Positions 1-5,585 of a DNA stretch of 11,655 nucleotides are shown here, in pieces. Source of the DNA: Alphaproteobacteria bacterium (GTDB taxonomy: Bacteria > Pseudomonadota > Alphaproteobacteria > Sphingomonadales > Emcibacteraceae); NCBI GenBank assembly GCA_002401545.1, contig NVTJ01000083.1:1-11655 (forward strand), given 5' to 3'. Numbering within the stretch: the stretch's first letter is position 1; every line of letters starts with the position of its first letter. The position numbers were made by a program, and so were the translations under genes. The notes beneath the pieces were generated by a model. It was given only the letters and a program-made list of their open reading frames with translations. It was not told the origin of the DNA and did no database searches.

Positions 1-18
1 ATTATCGGGAGATTTGTA

Positions 19-402
19 ATGAGTAAGTTAATGGGAAAATTATGTGTTTATATTACCACGGCTGTGGTGCTTTCTTTTGGAATGGTGGCTTTTTCAACGG
101 CCGCGCAGGCCAGTGACATCAAAAAATGGCAAACTAAAATTGTCAAGCTGGTAGCAAAAAAACAGGTATATCCCCGTTCCGCCATGCGCAAAGAACTCGA
201 AGGCCGGGCGAAAGTACGGGTTAGCATTGATCGCACGGGTGCCATTGTTGGGCATGAAGTGATTCAACCAACAGGACTTGCCGTTTTTGATAAGGAAATT
301 CCAAAACTGATCAAGCGTATCAATCCACTGCCCAAGCCACCAGCCAGCCTGACGGACAGTCAGTTGTCCTTTGTGCTTCCCTTGTCCTGGGTAATTCGTT
401 AA
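19..402 (+). CDS. Secreted TonB-C-domain (energy transducer TonB-like) protein
   Basis: This 127-residue protein has an N-terminal signal peptide: Lys residues, a hydrophobic stretch at about 9-24, and an AQA-S cleavage site near residues 29-32. Residues about 47-127 form a TonB C-terminal domain. The family pattern is visible: YPRSAMRKELEG, then a V-V-S-I-D-R-TG strand (67-74), and a final beta strand. There is no proline-rich spacer and the N-terminus looks cleavable, so this is not a classical membrane-anchored TonB. It is probably a free periplasmic domain of the TonB-family type common in proteobacteria. The ATG at 19 is supported by GGGAG at 7-11 with 7-base spacing. A hairpin terminator follows at 430. 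The partner, such as an outer-membrane receptor or ExbB/D, is not visible here. Fold assignment is good; function is inferred. Confidence 0.85.
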   Translation: MSKLMGKLCVYITTAVVLSFGMVAFSTAAQASDIKKWQTKIVKLVAKKQVYPRSAMRKELEGRAKVRVSIDRTGAIVGHEVIQPTGLAVFDKEIPKLIKRINPLPKPPASLTDSQLSFVLPLSWVIR

Positions 403-429
403 ACCCTTTTTAAAGGCTGAATTGAATAT

Positions 430-464
430 CAGGGGAGGCGATCATTTGATGCCTTCCCTGTTTT
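430..464 (+). terminator. Rho-independent terminator after the TonB-C gene
   Basis: CAGGGGAGGC (430-439) pairs with GCCTTCCCTG (451-460), with one G-U pair. ATCA/TGAT extends the stem inward. TTTT follows at 461-464. It lies between two convergent genes. The minus strand lacks a T tract after the stem, so it mainly serves the upstream plus-strand gene. Confidence 0.75.
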
Positions 465-485
465 CATTGAATTGATAGGCATGTC

Positions 486-2135
486 TTACGCCAGCAGAAA
501 TTTCCACGGCGATGATTCGCAGTCTCTTTCCTGCTTCACTTCAATAACGACCGGCTTGCCCAGCGCCAGGGCGCGCGCCAACACAGGTTTCAGTTCAGCC
601 GGGCTGGTGACCCGGTAGCCTGCCACGCCGAAGCTTTCCGCCAGTTTGACAAAATCCGGGTTTTTTAGTTCCGATCCGATCAGGTGGTTGTCATATTGCG
701 TTTGCTGGTCACGGCGCACGTTGCCATAAGCCGAATTGTTAAAAATAACGGTGACAACGGCTATATTATATTGAACGGCGGTAGCCAGTTCCTGAACACC
801 AAACATAAAACCACCGTCCCCGGCAATGGCAATGACCGCCTTTTCAGGGTTGGCGACCTTGACCCCAAGGGCCGTGGGGAAACCAAAGCCCAGATTACCC
901 TGATAGCCGCCACTGACAAAGGTCAGGGGTTCGTAAACCGGAAAGCCGTAGGGGGTGGCAAATCCCGTCTGACATACCTCATCAACCAGAAAGCCGTCCC
1001 GTGGCAGCACATCCCGGATAACTTTCAGATAATCAAGCTGTGGCTGTATTTCCTGAACCTCCTGCGCGGATTGGGCCTTGGCGGTGGCGATGCTGTCTCT
1101 GCGCCCGGACGGGGAAACGGTGTGCCTGATCAGGGCCGCAATCAGTTCCCGGGTACCCGTCGCCGCATCGGCAATCACCGGCGCATCCGTATCCAGCTTA
1201 TCCATCTCAAGGGCGTCAATGTCCAGCCGGATCAGCTTTTTACCCGGCATCCGGCGCTTATACTCCATGAAACTTCCCCAGCGCATGAAAGGGATTTCAA
1301 GGCGGGTGCCAATGCCGATCATGACATCGGTTTGAGGCCAGAGTTTATGGGCGGATGCAATATTCAGACCCAGTTCCTTATCGTCGCCGACAATACCCCG
1401 GCCACCCCGAAAGCTCACCACTGGTGCTTCGAGCAGTTCGGCCAGTTGGTTAATTTCTTCGCTGGCATGTTGGGCGCCGCTACCGACAAAGATCATCGGC
1501 GCTTTGGCTGCTTTCAGAATAGTGACGGCCCGGGCAATTTCATCACTATTGACCGCAGGGGCCGGCGGTATGTCCGCCGGTGACGGTTCAGCCATTTCAA
1601 ATGTCTGCCTGAAATCATCCCAGCAAAGCTGTAATGATACCGGCCCATGCCGGCCGGAACAGGCCGTTGCGATGGCCTCATTTAACAGGGCAGGGGTATC
1701 GGCGGGATTATCCACATGACTGGCCCATTTGGTCAATCCCCGCAGGGTAGAGAGCTGATCCGGCAATTCATGGAGGTGACCACGAGCCTGCCCCTTGAAG
1801 CTACTCGGGACTTCTCCGGTCAGGCACAGGACTGATGTGGAACAGCCATAAGCCGTGCATAGTGCCGCCGTTGTATTCAGCACACCGGGACCGGGAACCG
1901 GGGAGTATACACCGAGCCTGCCGGTGGAGCGGGCATAACCAAAAGCCATATAGGCCAACCCCTGTTCATGGCGGGCACCAATAACCTGAATTTTGTCCTT
2001 ATGGTGATAGAAAGCATCAAACAGGTCATACATCTGCGCACCGGGCAGGCCGAATACGGTATCCACGCCATTGCTGATCAGGCCTTTTACGATGGCGGTA
2101 CTGGCATTCATTTCAGTCATTTTGATACTCTGCAT
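486..2135 (-). CDS. ThDP-dependent enzyme, acetolactate-synthase-like (possible arylpyruvate decarboxylase/lyase)
   Basis: This 549-residue protein has the three-domain layout of the ThDP decarboxylase/acetolactate synthase family. The N-terminal Pyr domain has the catalytic glutamate in ARHEQ (E57) and the FGLPG motif (28-32). A central TPP-M domain covers about 195-335. The C-terminal PP domain has GDGG (439-442) and NN (466-467), the Mg/ThDP-binding motif. It is probably not a true acetolactate synthase. The substrate-pocket Trp of AHAS (W464 in E. coli AHAS II, in the stretch after NN) is Asp476 here, and no regulatory-subunit gene is adjacent. Its place beside hydroxyphenylpyruvate dioxygenase suggests a 2-oxoacid or arylpyruvate substrate, but this is inference. 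The start is uncertain: no clear Shine-Dalgarno precedes 2135, and an in-frame ATG at 2120 (MTEMNAST) is a reasonable alternative. Confidence 0.88.
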   Translation of the reverse strand: MQSIKMTEMNASTAIVKGLISNGVDTVFGLPGAQMYDLFDAFYHHKDKIQVIGARHEQGLAYMAFGYARSTGRLGVYSPVPGPGVLNTTAALCTAYGCSTSVLCLTGEVPSSFKGQARGHLHELPDQLSTLRGLTKWASHVDNPADTPALLNEAIATACSGRHGPVSLQLCWDDFRQTFEMAEPSPADIPPAPAVNSDEIARAVTILKAAKAPMIFVGSGAQHASEEINQLAELLEAPVVSFRGGRGIVGDDKELGLNIASAHKLWPQTDVMIGIGTRLEIPFMRWGSFMEYKRRMPGKKLIRLDIDALEMDKLDTDAPVIADAATGTRELIAALIRHTVSPSGRRDSIATAKAQSAQEVQEIQPQLDYLKVIRDVLPRDGFLVDEVCQTGFATPYGFPVYEPLTFVSGGYQGNLGFGFPTALGVKVANPEKAVIAIAGDGGFMFGVQELATAVQYNIAVVTVIFNNSAYGNVRRDQQTQYDNHLIGSELKNPDFVKLAESFGVAGYRVTSPAELKPVLARALALGKPVVIEVKQERDCESSPWKFLLA

Positions 2136-2430
2136 TGATGATGTCTATTTATTTACATAATGATGTAGGACTCTATGGAGTGACTATATACAAGTAAAGT
2201 TTATAATTTCATAATGAAAGCTTTTTTATAATTTGACCATAAAAAATTATAAACTCCTGAAAACAAAGAATAAGAAAAGATGGTGTTACCCTAGATAACG
2301 AATCAAGGTATCTGAGTTGTTCTATAACAGCTATTTGGATTTTTTTACACAGCCCAATGATAGCAACTTATCTCACTATACAATCTAAGCCTTTGCTATG
2401 AAAGAAAAAAATAATATATTTCTTTTTCTA
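2136..2430. other. AT-rich intergenic region upstream of the ThDP enzyme
   Basis: This stretch separates the minus-strand ThDP gene from the promoter of the small plus-strand gene. It has no plausible gene. Its recognisable content is a family of TTATAATTT elements at 2198-2255 and a short imperfect dyad ACTC-TATG-GAGT at 2170-2181. The minus-strand promoter of the ThDP gene must lie here, but no convincing -35/-10 pair was found. Confidence 0.5.
2198..2255. promoter_or_regulatory. 12-bp AT-rich inverted repeat with a third internal copy
   Basis: AGTTTATAATTT at 2198-2209 is matched by its exact reverse complement AAATTATAAACT at 2244-2255. The core TTATAATTT occurs a third time, in direct orientation, at 2226-2234. 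The cluster sits about 60-120 bp upstream of the ThDP gene start, a plausible operator position. Lrp/AsnC proteins favour AT-rich, multi-copy sites, and two such regulators are encoded nearby. The binding protein is inferred, not shown. Confidence 0.5.
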
Positions 2431-2460
2431 TTGACTGCTGAAGCTCTAGTGTACTATATA
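2431..2460 (+). promoter_or_regulatory. Sigma-70-type promoter for the small membrane protein gene
   Basis: TTGACT at 2431-2436 (5/6 to consensus -35) is followed after 18 bases by TATATA at 2455-2460. Transcription would start near 2467. This leaves a leader of about 70 bases before the ATG at 2540, which has a strong ribosome-binding site. Confidence 0.55.
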
Positions 2461-2539
2461 TGTAGCACACCAAGTCGCTAGGACAGAGAAACAGCGGGAA
2501 CTGGTGAAGAAATTTAACCCTGACTTTAGGAGAATAGTT

Positions 2540-2788
2540 ATGAACAGCATTTTTACAAACCAAATTGAAGTAAACAGTTTTATGGGCCTTGTTACAGATA
2601 AACAGAAAAAAAACCGTCGCGTTATTTTGGGACATAAAGTTTTTATTGGTGTTGCCAGCAAAGAAATTCTGCGCAACCTTGTCATTGCCACAGTGGTTAT
2701 TGTCATGGGACTGACTGTTGGAAATATTTCCCAGCAGAAAATGGAATTCGCCCAATATTCCATCCCTGTTACCAAGACTGCCGTCTAG
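2540..2788 (+). CDS. Small single-pass membrane protein, unknown function
   Basis: This is an 82-residue protein that I do not recognise. It has a basic patch (KQKKNRR, residues 21-27) and one hydrophobic helix at about 43-62 (EILRNLVIATVVIVMGLTVG), then a 20-residue polar tail with PVTKTAV at the end. This arrangement suggests a bitopic inner-membrane protein. The start is set at 2540 because AGGAG at 2528-2532 gives 7-base spacing. An upstream in-frame ATG at 2504 has no ribosome-binding site. The gene forms a complete single-gene unit: promoter at 2431, strong ribosome-binding site, and intrinsic terminator at 2813. That is the main argument that it is real and expressed. The antisense frames over it lack comparable signals. 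Confidence 0.7.
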   Translation: MNSIFTNQIEVNSFMGLVTDKQKKNRRVILGHKVFIGVASKEILRNLVIATVVIVMGLTVGNISQQKMEFAQYSIPVTKTAV

Positions 2789-2812
2789 GGGGTTTTATCA
2801 ACCAGGATCGCC

Positions 2813-2841
2813 AGCCCCGGTCATTAACCGGGGCTTTTTTT
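2813..2841 (+). terminator. Strong rho-independent terminator
   Basis: AGCCCCGGT (2813-2821) pairs perfectly with ACCGGGGCT (2827-2835) across a CATTA loop. A run of seven T follows at 2835-2841. It terminates the small membrane protein gene. It directly abuts the stop codon of the convergent dioxygenase gene (2841-2843). On the minus strand the stem is preceded by A and not followed by T, so it is a weaker terminator for that gene. Confidence 0.9.
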
Positions 2842-3899
2842 CAGATAACGCCGCGCCGCATCTGGTCCAGCTCAATGGATTCAAACAGGGCCTTGAAATT
2901 GCCTTCGCCGAAACCGTTGTTGCCTTTGCGCTGGATGATCTCAAAAAATATGGGGCCAATGACGGTATTGGTGAATATTTGCAGCAGGATACCATCCTCC
3001 GCTGAGCCATCAATCAGAATACGGCGTTTACGCAGTTCTTCCACATTTTCATCATGCCGGTCAATACGGTCATCAATCAGGTCAAAATAGGCGTCCAATG
3101 TATCCTGCAACGGAACATCATTGGCCTGTAACTGGTCAACAGTCCGGTATATATCTTTGGTACCAAAGGCCACATGCTGAATACCTTCACCGCGATACTC
3201 CGTAAGATACTCAACAATCTGCGATTTGCCGTCCTTGGATTCATTAAGGGGAATGTGGATTTTACCACAGGGGCTGGTCATGGCCTTGCTGGTCAGGCCG
3301 GTCTTTTTGCCATCAATATCGAAATATTTCAACTCACGGAAGTTGAAAATATTCTCGTAAAACTCCGCCCAATAAGACATGCGGCCCTGATAAACATTAT
3401 GGGTCAGATGATCGATCATCAATAGACCACAGTCCTGAACCTGTGCGTCCAGATCATCAGTACAGGGGATAAAATCAACATCATAAATAGTCTGGTCGCC
3501 GTAACGATCTACCAAATACAGTCGACTGCCACCAATACCTTCAATGGCCGGAATATTCAGCTCCATCGGTCCCGCATCACTGGGGACCGCCTGACCACCA
3601 TTGGCCAGAGCATGTTTGTAGGCCTGTTTGGCATCCCGGACCCGAAAAGCCATGGAACATATGCTGGGCCCGTGGGCATAGGCATATCGTTGGGCAAAGC
3701 TTTCCGGCTCGGCATTGATCAGGAAATTTACATCACCCTGACGGTAGAGGGTAACGTCCTTGGACCGGTGACGAGCAACGGCTTTAAAACCAAGTTTTCT
3801 GAACAGAGTCCGCAGTTCTTCCGGGTTGGGGGAGGCATATTCGATAAATTCAAAACCATCCAGCCCCATTGGGTTGTCGCCCGGGTTATAATCAGCCAT
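2841..3899 (-). CDS. hppD: 4-hydroxyphenylpyruvate dioxygenase (HPPD)
   Basis: This 352-residue enzyme converts 4-hydroxyphenylpyruvate plus O2 to homogentisate and CO2, the second step of tyrosine catabolism. Two vicinal-oxygen-chelate domains are visible (about 14-145 and 158-325). The Fe(II) ligands of the family are all present: H164 in DHLTHNV, H242 in QHVAFG, and E320 in FFEII. The C-terminal motif RKGNNGFGEGNFKALFESIE is typical of HPPD. Length matches bacterial members. AGGAG lies 9 bases upstream of the ATG on the minus strand (3909-3913). The gene is divergent from an Lrp/AsnC regulator. The next pathway enzymes, homogentisate dioxygenase and fumarylacetoacetase, are not in the window. 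Hydroxymandelate synthase shares the fold and is a remote alternative. The symbol hpd is also used. Confidence 0.96.
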   Translation of the reverse strand: MADYNPGDNPMGLDGFEFIEYASPNPEELRTLFRKLGFKAVARHRSKDVTLYRQGDVNFLINAEPESFAQRYAYAHGPSICSMAFRVRDAKQAYKHALANGGQAVPSDAGPMELNIPAIEGIGGSRLYLVDRYGDQTIYDVDFIPCTDDLDAQVQDCGLLMIDHLTHNVYQGRMSYWAEFYENIFNFRELKYFDIDGKKTGLTSKAMTSPCGKIHIPLNESKDGKSQIVEYLTEYRGEGIQHVAFGTKDIYRTVDQLQANDVPLQDTLDAYFDLIDDRIDRHDENVEELRKRRILIDGSAEDGILLQIFTNTVIGPIFFEIIQRKGNNGFGEGNFKALFESIELDQMRRGVI

Positions 3900-3949
3900 T
3901 TACAAAGTCTCCTGATATTCAAGTTATTAATCATTGTGTTTATACAGCG

Positions 3950-4006
3950 AAAACAATGAAATATTGTTTTTATTTTTAGGTATAATGCGATAATATTGAA
4001 ATATTA
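3950..4006. promoter_or_regulatory. Divergent promoter region with twin TGAAATATT boxes
   Basis: A perfect -10 hexamer TATAAT (3981-3986) points toward the Lrp/AsnC gene and has no good -35. It is flanked by two palindromes. In the first, AAAACAAT (3950-3957) and ATTGTTTT (3963-3970) form an 8-bp dyad. In the second, TAATATT (3991-3997) and AATATTA (4000-4006) form a 7-bp dyad. Each palindrome carries the same 9-mer TGAAATATT, at 3957-3965 and 3997-4005, exactly 40 bp apart. That is close to four helical turns and suits a multimeric Lrp/AsnC protein binding one DNA face. Autoregulation plus control of hppD is the likely role (inference). Confidence 0.6.
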
Positions 4007-4030
4007 ATTTAAAAAATGAGGAAAAATGAA

Positions 4031-4498
4031 ATGTCTATTTCATTAGATCAATCAGATAAAAAAATTTTAAATCTGATACAAAAAGATGCAACGTTAACTC
4101 ATCAGGATATTGCCGAGCAGACGGGCGTTTCGGCCACATCTGTCTGGCGGCGGATTAAAAACCTTGAAGAGGTCGGAGTCATCCGGGGGCAGGTGGCTTT
4201 GCTGGAGCCAAAAAAAATCGGTATGCAGGTCTGCGCCCTGATCAGTCTCCGGCTGGTGCGCCACGGCGAGGACACCAGAATTGAGTTTGAAGATTTCATT
4301 GCTTCCCGGGCTGAAGTCATGGAATGTTATGCGGTGGTTGGTAATTATGACTATATGCTGGTGGTGATGGTGCCGGATGTTGAGGCCTATGAAATCTTCC
4401 TGTCCCGCCATCTCCTCAGCCATCCTCTGGTGGCATCCTCCAATTCAAGCTTCACCTTGCGCCGGGTAAAATATACCACGGCGCATTCGTTGATTTAA
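4031..4498 (+). CDS. Lrp/AsnC family transcriptional regulator
   Basis: This 155-residue protein has an N-terminal winged helix-turn-helix (LDQSDKKILNLIQKDATLTH..., recognition helix around SATSVWRRIKNLEE, residues 34-47). A C-terminal RAM effector-binding domain follows (about 65-145), with the VGNYDYML turn at 103-110. The family is usually octameric, with amino acids or related metabolites as effectors. The start is placed at 4031 because GAGG at 4018-4021 lies 9 bases upstream. An in-frame ATG at 4016 would add five residues but has no ribosome-binding site. The gene is divergent from hppD, so tyrosine or an arylpyruvate is a reasonable effector guess. It is a paralogue of the regulator at 10355. 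Confidence 0.92.
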   Translation: MSISLDQSDKKILNLIQKDATLTHQDIAEQTGVSATSVWRRIKNLEEVGVIRGQVALLEPKKIGMQVCALISLRLVRHGEDTRIEFEDFIASRAEVMECYAVVGNYDYMLVVMVPDVEAYEIFLSRHLLSHPLVASSNSSFTLRRVKYTTAHSLI

Positions 4499-4516
4499 AA
4501 GACCTTCTGAGAGATA

Positions 4517-4645
4517 TGTCAGGATATTTTACAGATGCTCCTGAAATTATTTTTTATAGTCAAGCCATTGAAATTCCAATAGTAAATTGTCTTATAGCTC
4601 TGTTTTGCGCTGGATTTATCACTAAAAGTGTCAGGATTTTTTACA
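4517..4645. promoter_or_regulatory. Duplicated 17-bp upstream activating elements
   Basis: TGTCAGGATATTTTACA at 4517-4533 and TGTCAGGATTTTTTACA at 4629-4645 are identical at 16 of 17 positions and lie 112 bp apart. Each is an imperfect dyad with TGT/ACA ends. Relative to the predicted sigma-54 start site near 4736, their centres lie at about -211 and -99. This is the usual position of enhancer-binding-protein sites. The binding protein is not encoded here. A PrsR-type NtrC-family activator is the expected candidate for PEP-CTERM genes (inference). Confidence 0.6.
4519..4555 (+). terminator. Possible weak terminator after the Lrp/AsnC gene
   Basis: TCAGGA (4519-4524) can pair with TCCTGA (4539-4544) across a 14-base loop. 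A T-rich stretch follows, with six T at 4550-4555. The stem is short and overlaps the first upstream-element copy at 4517-4533, so this is a weak call. Confidence 0.3.
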
Positions 4646-4709
4646 CTTATTACGTTAGAATATGTTAATATTACACCTATCCTGTTGAAATATAATAACA
4701 ACCTGTTTA

Positions 4710-4725
4710 TGGCGTGAATATTGCA
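4710..4725 (+). promoter_or_regulatory. Sigma-54 (RpoN) promoter of the PEP-CTERM gene
   Basis: TGGCGTG (4710-4716), AATA, then TTGCA (4721-4725) matches the -24/-12 consensus TGGCAC-G-N4-TTGCA except at two bases. The invariant GG (4711-4712) and GC (4723-4724) are separated by exactly 10 bases. The predicted start site is near 4736, giving a leader of about 77 bases to the ATG at 4813. RpoN control of PEP-CTERM genes with the PrsK/PrsR system is known from Zoogloea. Confidence 0.75.
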
Positions 4726-4736
4726 TGGAAAATACT

Positions 4737-4756
4737 CATATCTGAAGAGAGATATG
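4737..4756 (+). promoter_or_regulatory. Hairpin at the predicted 5' end of the PEP-CTERM mRNA
   Basis: CATATCT (4737-4743) pairs perfectly with AGATATG (4750-4756) over a GAAGAG loop. It begins one base after the predicted sigma-54 start site, so it would form a 5'-terminal stem-loop of the transcript, a structure known to protect mRNAs from decay. The role is inferred. Confidence 0.45.
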
Positions 4757-4812
4757 TCATCATTGATATTATCTTTGATCTGAGGGTAGATGTATTATTC
4801 AAGGGGTACAAA

Positions 4813-5514
4813 ATGAGTTTAATTAAAAAGAAAAGAGTTCTTGTTGCGGCGTTGATTTGCGGTGTGACATTTTTCGCAGCGAATGTTGCTCAGGCCACGC
4901 CAATGGTTGGCTCAATCTCGACCGTACAATTCGGGACCGGAAATTCTGCGGATAACTGGATTGTGGACACTATTCAGGTGGGTCAGGGTACCGTGGAAAT
5001 TGCAATCAAGGCGAAAAACCGCTTTATCGGCGATATTATTCCCACATCCGGTTTTGTTTTTCAGGCCGAGGCCGGTAATCCACCGGTTAGTGGTTCTAAC
5101 CCAACGCTTGTTCCCGGTTTGACCATCTGGAATTTTGAATGGAGCGCCATTTTTACCGGCGTGGATGCTGCTGACTTTAATGTCATACTGGGTGCTGATT
5201 TCAAGCCCAATGACCCGGATCTTGCCAACCGTTTTTTCTTCGATGTTACGGCTGCCCCTGAACTTTCCCCCGGTGTCTTTCAGGACTCGCAAAATCTCGG
5301 CTTTAGTTTCTGGCAGGGGCTTGACCCGGCTATTATGCCGATCGACCCCTTTGCCGCTGGTACATACCAGTTCAGCATTGAACTTGTAGAGGTAACAGGA
5401 CAAAGCCTGTCACGGATTGATATGACGGTTCAAGTGCCAGAACCGGGAGCAGTTGCTCTTTTCGGTCTCGGTCTTCTTGGACTGGTGGCGTTAAGGCGGC
5501 GCAGAACAATCTGA
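4813..5514 (+). CDS. PEP-CTERM sorting domain-containing protein
   Basis: This 233-residue secreted protein has a signal peptide (KKKR, hydrophobic core about 9-24, AQA-T cleavage near 28). The C-terminus is a PEP-CTERM sorting signal at 208-233: a VPEP motif, a glycine/leucine-rich transmembrane stretch, and an RRRR cluster. Exosortase EpsH/XrtA-type enzymes recognise and cleave this signal. The mature body (about 29-207) is beta-rich with many aromatic and Asn/Asp residues, and no catalytic motif is recognised. A role in extracellular polysaccharide or floc matrix is typical of the family. The ATG at 4813 is supported by AAGGGG at 4801-4806. A longer frame from the GTG at 4714 would start inside the sigma-54 -24 element, so it is rejected. 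No exosortase gene is in the window. Confidence 0.93.
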   Translation: MSLIKKKRVLVAALICGVTFFAANVAQATPMVGSISTVQFGTGNSADNWIVDTIQVGQGTVEIAIKAKNRFIGDIIPTSGFVFQAEAGNPPVSGSNPTLVPGLTIWNFEWSAIFTGVDAADFNVILGADFKPNDPDLANRFFFDVTAAPELSPGVFQDSQNLGFSFWQGLDPAIMPIDPFAAGTYQFSIELVEVTGQSLSRIDMTVQVPEPGAVALFGLGLLGLVALRRRRTI

Positions 5515-5539
5515 ATATAGATTATATATTATGAGATGG

Positions 5540-5571
5540 CAACAATGGCGGGCTTCGGCGCGCCATTGTTG
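5540..5571. terminator. Stable hairpin between convergent genes
   Basis: CAACAATGGCG (5540-5550) pairs perfectly with CGCCATTGTTG (5561-5571). Inside, GC-TTCG-GC forms a C(UUCG)G tetraloop at 5553-5558, an exceptionally stable loop. Neither strand has a proper T tract after the stem. It may act as a bidirectional 3'-end or mRNA-protecting structure for the PEP-CTERM and aminotransferase transcripts, rather than a classical terminator. Confidence 0.55.
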
Positions 5572-5585
5572 TATTACAGGCAATT

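Noticed and set aside
684..1583. Long plus-strand open frame of about 300 codons inside the ThDP enzyme gene
   Set aside because: It is antisense to a gene with complete family motifs. Its translation shows no domain and it lacks a ribosome-binding site; it is a codon-bias shadow.
486..2135. Calling the ThDP enzyme ilvB (acetolactate synthase large subunit)
   Set aside because: The AHAS pocket Trp is replaced by Asp476, no small subunit is adjacent, and the neighbourhood is aromatic catabolism.
2396..2755. Minus-strand open frame of 119 codons over the small membrane protein gene
   Set aside because: It has no ribosome-binding site, and a promoter and terminator in the opposite direction support the plus-strand gene instead.
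2841..3899. Hydroxymandelate synthase instead of HPPD
   Set aside because: The fold and iron ligands are shared, but the C-terminal GNNGFGEGNFKALFESIE pattern and the bacterial catabolic context favour HPPD. No glycopeptide biosynthesis genes are near.
4714..4812. Extended N-terminus of the PEP-CTERM protein from a GTG at 4714
   Set aside because: The GTG is inside the sigma-54 -24 element, upstream of the predicted start site. The ATG at 4813 has AAGGGG and begins a proper signal peptide.
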